DNA from: Achromobacter sp. Bel
GTDB lineage: Bacteria; Pseudomonadota; Gammaproteobacteria; Burkholderiales; Burkholderiaceae_B
DNA length: 64,000 nucleotides
Direction: 5' to 3'
Assembly: GCF_012928505.1 (NCBI RefSeq)
Contig: NZ_JABBJN010000004.1
Coordinates: 124,001 to 188,000, forward strand
This document shows positions 18,499 to 26,471 of this stretch, piece by piece (position 1 is the first letter of the stretch; each line of letters starts with the position of its first letter). A program made the translations under genes and the position numbers. The notes beneath the pieces are model-generated. The model made no database searches. It was not told where the DNA came from and was given only the letters and a program-made list of their open reading frames with translations.

Positions 18499-19152
18499 TC
18501 AGCCTTCGTGGGCGTTGAACATGGTCTTGGCGTAGATGATGCCCAGGCCATAGGCGCCGCCGAACTGCTTGGCGATGCCGGTCGTCATGTCGTAGGTATC
18601 CGTCCGTGCCCAGTCGCGCTGCATTTCCAGCAGATACTGCAGCGCGGTGATCGGCTGGCCGCCTGCTTGCACGATACGCTCGATGGCGCGGTTGTGGGCC
18701 TCCGCGGACACATCTCCGCATGCGTCGGTGATGACGTACACCTCGAAACCCTGGTCCAGCGCGGACAGGGCCGGGCCGACGATGCAGACGCTGGTCCACA
18801 GACCGGCCAGCACGATGCGCGTCTTGCCGATGTGGTTGACCTGTTTGATCACCGCGGCGTCTTCCCACGTATTCATGGAAGTGCGGTCCAACAGCGTCTG
18901 GCCAGGGAAGGGCGCAACGACTTCGTCGAACATCGGGCCCGAAAAGCTCTTTTTAGCAACGGTCGTGAGGATCGTGGAAGCCCCGAAACCTGCGGCGGCG
19001 TGAGCGACCAGCGCGGCGTTGTTGCGCAAGGTAACCGCGTCGATGGAATGCGTGGCGAACGCCATCTGCGACTGGAAGTCGATCATGATGAGCGTGTGGT
19101 CCTGGGGGGAAAGCAGCTTGGCGCCGGGCGTGGGGGTAGCGGTAATGGGCAT
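18499..19152 (-). CDS. Isochorismatase-like cysteine hydrolase (YcaC type)
   Basis: A 217-residue alpha/beta hydrolase of the isochorismatase superfamily. The triad is visible as Asp in TLIMIDFQSQM, Lys in VAKKSF and Cys in GLWTSVCIVGPAL. GGAGTCCACC directly precedes the ATG at 19152. As first gene of the minus-strand operon with XapX, YtcJ-like, DoxX and MFS genes, it probably acts in the same amide or carbamate breakdown or detoxification, but the substrate is not identifiable. Confidence 0.87.
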   Translation of the reverse strand: MPITATPTPGAKLLSPQDHTLIMIDFQSQMAFATHSIDAVTLRNNAALVAHAAAGFGASTILTTVAKKSFSGPMFDEVVAPFPGQTLLDRTSMNTWEDAAVIKQVNHIGKTRIVLAGLWTSVCIVGPALSALDQGFEVYVITDACGDVSAEAHNRAIERIVQAGGQPITALQYLLEMQRDWARTDTYDMTTGIAKQFGGAYGLGIIYAKTMFNAHEG

Positions 19153-19328
19153 GGTGGACTCCTGCGGATGCCGGGGTGGGAAAACCCCTGCAATGTGCCA
19201 GCGTGGCCGCCTGGCGTATTGAACATTTGTCCGCCCGTTTGAAGATTGTGACTGCGCCTGCGCGAATCGGACGCAACCGAAGCCGCCGGGCGGCGGGGGG
19301 ACGGCGCGACCCGGAATCGGGCCAGGCA

Positions 19329-19345
19329 TGCACCGCATTGGTGCG
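19329..19345 (+). promoter_or_regulatory. NtrC-like enhancer site 1
   Basis: TGCACC-GCATT-GGTGCG matches the NtrC consensus TGCACC-N5-GGTGCA at 11 of 12 fixed positions. It lies 95 bp upstream of the sigma-54 -24 element, roughly -130 from the expected start, a usual enhancer distance. Confidence 0.6.
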
Positions 19346-19376
19346 CGGCGCGCCCCAGCGGGGAGCCAGGCGGTTG

Positions 19377-19393
19377 CGCACCGGGCCGGCGCA
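19377..19393 (+). promoter_or_regulatory. NtrC-like enhancer site 2 (weaker)
   Basis: CGCACC-GGGCC-GGCGCA matches 10 of 12 NtrC consensus positions. Its centre is 48 bp from site 1. Paired sites are typical of NtrC enhancers. High local GC makes chance similarity more likely than for site 1. Confidence 0.4.
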
Positions 19394-19406
19394 GTCCGAT
19401 TCCCCC

Positions 19407-19426
19407 GGGCATTGTCGACAATGCCC
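19407..19426. repeat. 20-bp perfect palindrome between enhancer and promoter
   Basis: GGGCATTGTC is followed immediately by its exact reverse complement GACAATGCCC. It ends 12 bp before the sigma-54 promoter, so a dimeric regulator bound here could block or bend the DNA. The regulator is unknown. Confidence 0.6.
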
Positions 19427-19438
19427 CACTGCCTCGTC

Positions 19439-19455
19439 CTGGCACGCAAGTTGCT
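19439..19455 (+). promoter_or_regulatory. Sigma-54 (RpoN) promoter for the transglutaminase/ATP-grasp operon
   Basis: CTGGCACGCAAGTTGCT matches the sigma-54 consensus YTGGCACG-N4-TTGCW at every fixed position. The invariant GG (19441-19442) and GC (19453-19454) are exactly 10 bases apart. Transcription would begin near 19466, giving a leader of about 95 bases to the ATG at 19561. Such promoters require an AAA+ activator, consistent with the NtrC-like sites upstream. Confidence 0.85.
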
Positions 19456-19560
19456 TAATTATTTCAACGCGCTATTGCTATTATCAATCGTCGTGCCCGC
19501 CGTGCCAGGGGGCGGACGGCCCCGACGTTGTCAGCGTGACTTCGCAGTGTGGAGAGTCTC

Positions 19561-20358
19561 ATGAAGCATCTCATCAAGCACGTGACCCGCTACCGCTATG
19601 CTGCCCCGGTGAACTACAGCATCCAGACCCTGCGGCTGACGCCGCGGCGCGACGACCACCAGCATGCGCTGCGATGGCAGATCCAGACGCCCGGCGAGAT
19701 CCAGCCCCAGGTGGACGCGTACGGCAATGTCATCCACACGCTGACGCTGCACCGCACCCACCGCGAAATCGAAATCCATGCCGTGGGGCAGGTGGACATC
19801 CATCCGCTGGCCCAGGGCCATGTGGGCGACGAAGACGAACGCTTGCCCGTCCACATCTACGGCGTGCCCACGGCCTTGACCCAGTGCGACGACGACATCC
19901 GGGAATTCTGCCGCCTTGTGGTGCCCCGCGGCATGCAGGCCCCCGAGGACCTGCTGCGGTTAAGCGCCGCCATCCGCGAACGGGTGGCCTACACGCCAGG
20001 GCTGAACGATGCGCCGATGACGGCGGCCCAGGTGCTGTCGGCGGGGCGCGGCGGCAGCCAGGACCACACCCATCTTCTGCTGGCTTGCGTGCGCGCCTTC
20101 GGCACGCCGGCCCGCTATGTCAGCGGCTATTGGCACATGGCGGGCGATGATGCCGCCAACCACGGCTGGGCGGACGTCTGGCTGGCCCGGCACGGTTGGG
20201 TCAGCGTGGACGTCAGCCACGCGTGCTTCGCGTCCGACGGCCATTGCCGGCTGGCGGTGGCGCGCGACTATGAATCGGCCTCGCCCGTGCGATGGCTGCA
20301 TGGCGCCGCCGCCGCGTTGTCGATGAACGTGTCGGTGCAGGTGCAGACCAGCCACTGA
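19561..20358 (+). CDS. Transglutaminase-like protein with Ser in place of the catalytic Cys
   Basis: 265 residues with the bacterial transglutaminase N-terminal beta domain (LIKHVTRYRYAAPVNYSIQTLRL, about 1-85) and a transglutaminase core (about 130-235). The family motif G-V-C-Q-D-F appears as GGSQDHTHLLLACVRAFG: the nucleophile position is Ser166 (codon AGC, 20056-20058). His201 (NHGWADVW) and Asp217 remain. The two other transglutaminase domains in this operon keep Cys. It may be a non-catalytic binding subunit or a serine-based variant. It is the first gene after the sigma-54 promoter, with GGAG at 19550-19553 before the ATG. Confidence 0.88.
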   Translation: MKHLIKHVTRYRYAAPVNYSIQTLRLTPRRDDHQHALRWQIQTPGEIQPQVDAYGNVIHTLTLHRTHREIEIHAVGQVDIHPLAQGHVGDEDERLPVHIYGVPTALTQCDDDIREFCRLVVPRGMQAPEDLLRLSAAIRERVAYTPGLNDAPMTAAQVLSAGRGGSQDHTHLLLACVRAFGTPARYVSGYWHMAGDDAANHGWADVWLARHGWVSVDVSHACFASDGHCRLAVARDYESASPVRWLHGAAAALSMNVSVQVQTSH

Positions 20359-20427
20359 AACATCCGCGTGTTCCCGTAGCAATGCATTGGCCGCGCCGCG
20401 GCCGCCCCAGTCCACCCGGAGAAGGCA

Positions 20428-23400
20428 GTGACGATCCACGTAGCCCTCAAGCACGTTACGCAATACAAATATGACCGCCTTGTGGGCCTGTCGGCGCAAG
20501 TGCTGCGCCTGCGGCCCGCGCCGCACAGCCGGACCCCCATCCTGTCGTACTCGCTGACCGTCGAACCGGCGGACCACTTCATCAACTGGCAGCAGGATCC
20601 GTTCGCCAACTACCTGGCGCGGCTGAACTTTCCGGGCAAGACGCGCGAGTTCAAGATCACCGTGGATCTGGTCGCCGAGATGGCGGTCTACAACCCGTTC
20701 GACTTCTTCCTGGAGCCGGACGCCGAGACCTTTCCCTTCACCTATGACGACGGGCTGGCCCGCGAACTGGCGCCGTACCTGGTGTGCGGCAAGGCCACGC
20801 CGCGTTTTGCCGAGTTTCTGTCGCGCGTGGACGTGCGCCCGCAGCGCACCGTGGATTTCCTGGTGGGCCTGAACCAGCAGATCCACCAGGAGATCAACTA
20901 CCTGATCCGCATGGAGCCGGGCGTGCAGACGCCTGAAGAGACGCTGGCGCGCAATGCCGGGTCGTGCCGCGATTCGGGATGGCTGCTGGTGCAGGCGCTG
21001 CGCCATCTGGGGCTGGCGGCGCGCTTCGTGTCGGGCTACCTGATCCAGTTGAAGCCCGACGTGCGGGCGCTTGACGGCCCCAACGGCGCGCAATCGGATT
21101 TCACGGACCTGCATGCGTGGTGCGAAGTCTATCTGCCCGGAGCGGGGTGGATCGGCCTGGATCCGACCTCGGGCTTGCTGGCAGGCGAAGGCCACATTCC
21201 ATTGGCGGCCACGCCTGAACCGGGTAGCGCCGCGCCGGTCACGGGGGCGGTTGATGAGGCCGAGGTGACATTCACGCACACGATGGAAGTGATGCGTGTG
21301 TTCGAGTCCCCGCGCGTGACCAAGCCCTATACCGATGCGCAATGGCACGCCATCCGTGACCTGGGCGACAAGATCGACGACCATCTGGACCACATGGACG
21401 TGCGCCTGACGATGGGCGGCGAGCCCACTTTCGTGTCCGTGTCGGACCGCGAGGGCGCCGAATGGAATACGGCGGCCCTGGGACCAACCAAGCGCGGCTA
21501 CGCGCTGGAGCTGTTGAACCGGCTGCGCGCCCGCTATGGCGGCAACGGCTTCCTGCATTTCGGGCAAGGCAAGTGGTACCCCGGCGAACAACTGCCGCGC
21601 TGGGCGCTGTCGATCTATTGGCGCACGGACGGGCAGCCCTGCTGGAGCGATCCGGCGCTGTTCGCCGACGAGCGCCAGCGCAGTACATACACCGTGGCGG
21701 ATGCGCGCCGGTTCATGACAAGGCTGTGCGAGCGGCTGGGCGTGAACGGGCAGCATGTCGTGCCCGGCTACGAGGACGTGTTCTATTACCTGTGGCGCGA
21801 ACGCCGCCTGCCCGCCAACGTGGATCCCTTCGATTCGCGGCTGGATGACGAGATGGAGCGCACGCGGCTGCGCCGCGTGTTCGAGCAGAAGCTGGACAGC
21901 GTGGTGGGTTACGCCTTGCCGATCCAGCCGGGCGAGGGCGGCCCGTGGGTGTCCGGCCCCTGGTTCCTGCGCGACGAGCGCATGTATCTGTTTCCGGGCG
22001 ACTCGCCGATGGGGTATCGCCTGCCGCTGGATTCGCTGCCATGGGCGGATGAGGCCGACGCCCCGGTAGTGGTGGAGCGCGATCCCTACGAGGGGCGGCG
22101 TTCGCTGCCCGGGCCCGCCCAGTTGCTGACGCAGAACGCGCGCGCCCCGGCGCGCCGGGAGCTGGCCGGGACGTTCGACGGCGAAGCGCCCATCGCGAAC
22201 GGCGCGGGGCATGGCGGACCGGGGGCTGGCCTGCCCGAGGCGCGGCAGCCCGGCAAGTTCGAATCGGCGGCCTGGCTGACGCGCACCGCAATGTGCGTCG
22301 AGACGCGCAACGGCGTCTTGTATGTGTTCATGCCGCCATTGCCGCGCCTGGAGGACTACCTGGCGTTGGTTGGCCAGGTTGAGGCCACGGCGGGCGACCT
22401 GAACGTGAAGATCGTGATGGAAGGCTATCCGCCGCCGCGCGATCCGCGATTGCAGGTGCTGCAAGTGACGCCCGACCCCGGAGTCATCGAGGTCAACATC
22501 CACCCGGCCAGCAACTGGGCCGAACTGGTCGACCACACCGAATTCCTGTACGACGCCGCATTCGAAACCCGGCTGTCCACCGAGAAATTCATGGCGGACG
22601 GCCGCCATACCGGCACCGGGGGCGGCAACCACTTCGTGCTGGGCGGCGCCACGCCGGCTGACAGCCCGTTCCTGCGCCGCCCGGACGTGCTCGCCAGCTT
22701 GCTGGCGTATTGGGTGAACCATCCCTCGCTGTCCTACTTGTTCTCGGGCCTGTTCATCGGACCGACCAGCCAGGCACCCCGCATCGACGAAGCCCGCAAC
22801 GACCAGGTGTATGAGCTGGAGCTGGCGTTCCAGGAGATCCACCGGCGCTGCGCGCAGCAGGGCGCGTCGGTCCCGCCCTGGATGATCGACCGGGCCTTGC
22901 GCAACATCCTGGTCGATGTGACCGGCAACACCCATCGGTCGGAGTTCTGCATCGACAAGCTGTATTCGCCCGACAGCGCCACCGGGCGGCTGGGGCTGCT
23001 GGAGCTGCGCGCCTTCGAAATGCCGCCGCACGCGCGCATGAGCCTGGCGCAGCAACTGCTGCTGCGCGGCCTGATCGCGCACTTCTGGAAGACGCCTTAC
23101 ACCGCGCGCCTGACGCGCTGGGGCACCGAATTGCATGACCGGTTCCTGCTGCCCACTTTCGTGAAAATGGATTTCGAGGACGTGCTGGCCGACCTGAACG
23201 AGGCGGGCTATGGCTTCGACCCTGCGTGGTTCGATCCACATTTCGAATTCCGCTTCCCGCTGTTCGGCGACGTGGCGGCGCGCGGTATCCACCTGGAACT
23301 GCGCGGGGCGCTGGAGCCCTGGCACGTGATGGGCGAAGAGGGCTCGTCCGCCGGCACGGTGCGCTATGTGGATTCGTCGCTGGAGCGGGTGGAAATCCGG

Positions 23401-23793
23401 GTATCGGGCTTGAACGGCAACCGCTACGTCGTGACGGTAAACGGCCGCGCGTTGCCGCTACAACCCACCGGCCGGGTCGGCGAGTACGTGGCGGGCGTCC
23501 GGTACAAGGCGTGGGCGCCGCCGTCGGCGCTGCATCCCACCATTCCCACGCATGTGCCGCTGACCGTGGATATCGTCGATACCTGGAACCAGCGGTCACT
23601 GGGCGGCTGCAAATACCATGTGGCGCACCCGGGCGGGCTGAACCCGGAATCGTTCCCCGTGAATTCCTACGAGGCCGAGAGCCGGCGGCTGGCGCGTTTT
23701 GAAAAGACCGGCCATACGCCGGGGCGCATGGATGTCGCGCCCGCCGTGGCCAGCCGGGAATTTCCGTTCTCGTTGGATTTGAGGCACGATTGA
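20428..23793 (+). CDS. Transglutaminase core fused to DUF2126 (predicted amidoligase-like) protein
   Basis: 1121 residues from a GTG start at 20428, preceded by GGAGAAGG. Residues 1-260 are a transglutaminase-like unit with an intact triad: Cys180 in NAGSCRDSGW, His229 in FTDLHAWCEVY and Asp near 244 in IGLDPTSG. The remaining 800 or so residues are DUF2126 (start HMDVRLTMGGEPTFVSV; later NIHPASNWAELVDHTEFLYD and GGNHFVLGG). Comparative genomics has tied this family to ATP-grasp and alpha-E genes and suggested peptide-bond-forming chemistry; biochemical proof is not known to me. The second gene of five, it ends 10 bp before the ATP-grasp gene. Confidence 0.92.
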   Translation: MTIHVALKHVTQYKYDRLVGLSAQVLRLRPAPHSRTPILSYSLTVEPADHFINWQQDPFANYLARLNFPGKTREFKITVDLVAEMAVYNPFDFFLEPDAETFPFTYDDGLARELAPYLVCGKATPRFAEFLSRVDVRPQRTVDFLVGLNQQIHQEINYLIRMEPGVQTPEETLARNAGSCRDSGWLLVQALRHLGLAARFVSGYLIQLKPDVRALDGPNGAQSDFTDLHAWCEVYLPGAGWIGLDPTSGLLAGEGHIPLAATPEPGSAAPVTGAVDEAEVTFTHTMEVMRVFESPRVTKPYTDAQWHAIRDLGDKIDDHLDHMDVRLTMGGEPTFVSVSDREGAEWNTAALGPTKRGYALELLNRLRARYGGNGFLHFGQGKWYPGEQLPRWALSIYWRTDGQPCWSDPALFADERQRSTYTVADARRFMTRLCERLGVNGQHVVPGYEDVFYYLWRERRLPANVDPFDSRLDDEMERTRLRRVFEQKLDSVVGYALPIQPGEGGPWVSGPWFLRDERMYLFPGDSPMGYRLPLDSLPWADEADAPVVVERDPYEGRRSLPGPAQLLTQNARAPARRELAGTFDGEAPIANGAGHGGPGAGLPEARQPGKFESAAWLTRTAMCVETRNGVLYVFMPPLPRLEDYLALVGQVEATAGDLNVKIVMEGYPPPRDPRLQVLQVTPDPGVIEVNIHPASNWAELVDHTEFLYDAAFETRLSTEKFMADGRHTGTGGGNHFVLGGATPADSPFLRRPDVLASLLAYWVNHPSLSYLFSGLFIGPTSQAPRIDEARNDQVYELELAFQEIHRRCAQQGASVPPWMIDRALRNILVDVTGNTHRSEFCIDKLYSPDSATGRLGLLELRAFEMPPHARMSLAQQLLLRGLIAHFWKTPYTARLTRWGTELHDRFLLPTFVKMDFEDVLADLNEAGYGFDPAWFDPHFEFRFPLFGDVAARGIHLELRGALEPWHVMGEEGSSAGTVRYVDSSLERVEIRVSGLNGNRYVVTVNGRALPLQPTGRVGEYVAGVRYKAWAPPSALHPTIPTHVPLTVDIVDTWNQRSLGGCKYHVAHPGGLNPESFPVNSYEAESRRLARFEKTGHTPGRMDVAPAVASREFPFSLDLRHD

Positions 23794-23803
23794 GCCTTAC
23801 CGC

Positions 23804-26422
23804 ATGTTGAACCCCGGCCCACCGGCCGGCGATAAAGCCGCTATGCCGCAATTTCTTTTTCAGACGGATCCGTCGCAGGATGTCGCATCCCTGGCGGTTC
23901 ATGCGGCATTGCCCGCACGGCCCGGGCATTACGACGAGCTGCGCCACGCTGCCGACGCGTCGGGCGCCACCCGCCTGCGCGAACCCTGGCCCCGTTTTTT
24001 TGAGCTACTCGGCACGGGCGGCTTCGCCGACCTGGATCGGCGCGTGGATGGGGTGGCGCGCCAGATCCGCGAAAACGGCATCACCTACAACATCTACGCC
24101 GAGGCCAACGGGTCGGCGCGGCCCTGGTCGCTGGATCTGTTGCCTTTCGTCATCAACGACACGGACTGGGCCACGATCGAACAGGGCTTGTGCCAGCGGG
24201 CCACCTTGCTGAACCGGCTGCTGGCCGACGCCTACGGGCCGCAGGCGCTGCTGGCCGACAGGCTGATCCCGCCCGCGCTGGTGCTGGGGCATCCCGGCTA
24301 TCTGCGCCCGCTGCGCGGGTACGCGCCGCCGGGGGACACGTTCCTCCACATTGCCGCCTTCGACCTGGCGCGGGCCAGCGACGGTGGCTGGTGGGTCGTG
24401 TCGCAGCGCACCCAGGCCCCGTCCGGGCTGGGGTACCTGCTGGAAAACCGGCTGACCATCTCGGGTATGTTCCCCGAGGCGTTCAAGGAACTGCGGGTGC
24501 AGCATCTGGCCACCAGCTACCGGCGGCTGATGGACATGCTGTACAAGCTCAGCCCTGGCGGACTGTCCGCGCAGACGCCGCCGCGCATCGTGCTGCTGAC
24601 GCCGGGGCCCTACAACGAGACCTACTTCGAACAGACCTATCTGGCGCGCTACCTGGGGGTGACCCTGGTGGAAGGCGGCGACCTGGTCGTGCGCGACAAG
24701 CTGCTGTACCTGAAGACGCTGCACGGCCTGGAACGCGTGCATGCGGTGCTGCGCCGGCTGGACGACGATTTCTGCGACCCGCTGGAGCTGCGCTCGGATT
24801 CAACGCTGGGCGTGCCCGGCCTGTTGCAGGTGATGCGCGCGGGCAATGTGCTGGTGGCGAATTCGCTGGGGACGAGCTTCCTGGAGTCGCCCGCCATCAA
24901 TGGCTTCTTGCCGGCCATCAGCCGCCGCCTGCTGGATGCGGACCTGTTGTTGCCGTCGCTGCCGTCCTGGTGGTGCGGCGAGGCCGCGGCGCGCGAACAG
25001 GTGCTGGCGAATCTGCCGGGAGCCGTGGTCAAGTCCACGTATCCCAGCAATCTGCGCGGCGGGTTCGAACCAGTGATCGGCGGTGCGGTATCGCCGTCCG
25101 AGCGCGACGCGCTGCAGGCGCGCATTGCCGCCAACCCCGATGCCTACACCATCCAGGAATACCTGCCGCTCTCCCAGGCGCCCAGCTGGATCGCCGGGCA
25201 TATCGTGCCGCGCGCCGCCATGCTGCGCGTATTCGTCATCGCCGACGGCGAGGGCGGCTGGAACGTGCTGCCGGGCGGGTTGACCCGCATCGCCAGCCGC
25301 GAACAGCAGATCGTGTCGATGCAACGCGGCGGCAGCAGCATGGATACCTGGGTCACGACCCGGGGCGCGGTCGATACGTTCTCGATGCTGCCCGCGCAAT
25401 TGCGGCCCGAAGACCTGGTGCGGGCGCATCGCCCGGTGTCCAGCCGGGCGGCCGAGAACCTGTTCTGGATGGGGCGCTACACCGAGCGCGCCGAAAACGA
25501 CGTGCGGTTGGCCAACGTGGCGCTGACCTGGCTGAATAGCGATGAGGACAATGCGGGTGAACTGTTCTCCGCCGTCGCTGCGCTGTGCCGGCGCAGCGGC
25601 CTCGCGCCGCCCGCGCCGACCTTGTCCGTGCGCATGTTCGAATCCACGCTGATCGCGGAACTGGCGGGCGAAGACGCCCAGGGCGGCGTGTCGCGCAATC
25701 TGGGCGCGCTGGCGTTTGCGGCCGGGCAGATCCGCGACCGGCTGTCGCCAGACCACTGGCGGCTGGTGGTGAGCGCAAACGACCTGTTCCGGCGCATGGC
25801 GTCGGGCGGCAAGGAGCGCGACGCCGATGCCCCGGCGACCGCGCCGGACGTGCTGCGGGCGCTGAAGAATCTGGGCATGCAGCTGTCGGCCATTACCGGT
25901 TCGCAGACCGACCGCATGACGCGAGACGACGGTTGGCGGCTGCTGACCATCGGGCGGCAGATCGAACGGCTGTCGGCCATGGCCGGCCTGTTGGGCGAAC
26001 TGTTCCGCCGCAATGCGGTGCTGGGCGACAGCGGGTTCAATATCCTGCTGGACCTGTTCGACAGCAAGATCACGTATCGCGCCTACTATCCCGGCCGCCA
26101 GGAAGTGCCGGCGCTGTTGAACCTGCTGGTGCAAGAGCCCGCCAACCCGCGCGCCATCGCCTGTGTGCTGAGCGCGCTGCGCAAAGAGGTGGCACGCTTG
26201 CCCGGCACCGTGGCCGGCCCCGCCACGGACCTGTTGGCGCTGCTGCCCTCGGAAGACGCGAGGCCGTCGCTGGCGGCGTTGTGCCAGCAGACGCAGGGCC
26301 TGTATGCCGGCGTGCTGGCACTGTGTGAAACACTGGATGGCGCGGCCAGCGCGCTGTCCAACGAGATCAGCCGGCGCTATTTCAGCCATGCGGCCGGCTA
26401 TGGCCAGACGCTATCGGCGTAA
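23804..26422 (+). CDS. Circularly permuted ATP-grasp protein fused to alpha-E domain
   Basis: 872 residues. The N-terminal half (to about 500) is a circularly permuted ATP-grasp (CP_ATPgrasp), seen in GITYNIYAEANG, ANSLGTSFLESPAINGFL, VVKSTYPSNLRGGFEPV and YTIQEYLPLSQAP. The second half (about 545-865) is an all-helical alpha-E domain beginning SRAAENLFWMGRYTERAEND. These domains are usually separate adjacent genes, so the fusion is notable. ATP-grasp enzymes activate carboxylates to join them to amines, so peptide or isopeptide synthesis is the likely chemistry. An ATG at 23843 is an alternative start; neither has a strong ribosome-binding site, and translation may be coupled to the gene 10 bp upstream. 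Confidence 0.92.
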   Translation: MLNPGPPAGDKAAMPQFLFQTDPSQDVASLAVHAALPARPGHYDELRHAADASGATRLREPWPRFFELLGTGGFADLDRRVDGVARQIRENGITYNIYAEANGSARPWSLDLLPFVINDTDWATIEQGLCQRATLLNRLLADAYGPQALLADRLIPPALVLGHPGYLRPLRGYAPPGDTFLHIAAFDLARASDGGWWVVSQRTQAPSGLGYLLENRLTISGMFPEAFKELRVQHLATSYRRLMDMLYKLSPGGLSAQTPPRIVLLTPGPYNETYFEQTYLARYLGVTLVEGGDLVVRDKLLYLKTLHGLERVHAVLRRLDDDFCDPLELRSDSTLGVPGLLQVMRAGNVLVANSLGTSFLESPAINGFLPAISRRLLDADLLLPSLPSWWCGEAAAREQVLANLPGAVVKSTYPSNLRGGFEPVIGGAVSPSERDALQARIAANPDAYTIQEYLPLSQAPSWIAGHIVPRAAMLRVFVIADGEGGWNVLPGGLTRIASREQQIVSMQRGGSSMDTWVTTRGAVDTFSMLPAQLRPEDLVRAHRPVSSRAAENLFWMGRYTERAENDVRLANVALTWLNSDEDNAGELFSAVAALCRRSGLAPPAPTLSVRMFESTLIAELAGEDAQGGVSRNLGALAFAAGQIRDRLSPDHWRLVVSANDLFRRMASGGKERDADAPATAPDVLRALKNLGMQLSAITGSQTDRMTRDDGWRLLTIGRQIERLSAMAGLLGELFRRNAVLGDSGFNILLDLFDSKITYRAYYPGRQEVPALLNLLVQEPANPRAIACVLSALRKEVARLPGTVAGPATDLLALLPSEDARPSLAALCQQTQGLYAGVLALCETLDGAASALSNEISRRYFSHAAGYGQTLSA

Positions 26423-26471
26423 CCCCCCCGCAACCAATCGGCCCTGTCCGCCACTCCCGCCCGCCGCCGCC

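Larger units (their letters stand above)
19153..19560. other. 408-bp divergent intergenic region
   Basis: No coding sequence is supported here. It separates the minus-strand YcaC operon from the plus-strand transglutaminase/ATP-grasp operon. The right half carries two NtrC-like dyads, a 20-bp perfect palindrome and a sigma-54 promoter, all annotated separately. The left half (19153-19320) has no site I can name. Confidence 0.7.

Noticed and set aside
19960-23325. A very long minus-strand open frame opposite the DUF2126 gene
   Set aside because: It is a GC-driven antisense shadow with Arg/Gln/His-rich composition and no family motifs. The plus strand carries the recognised domains.
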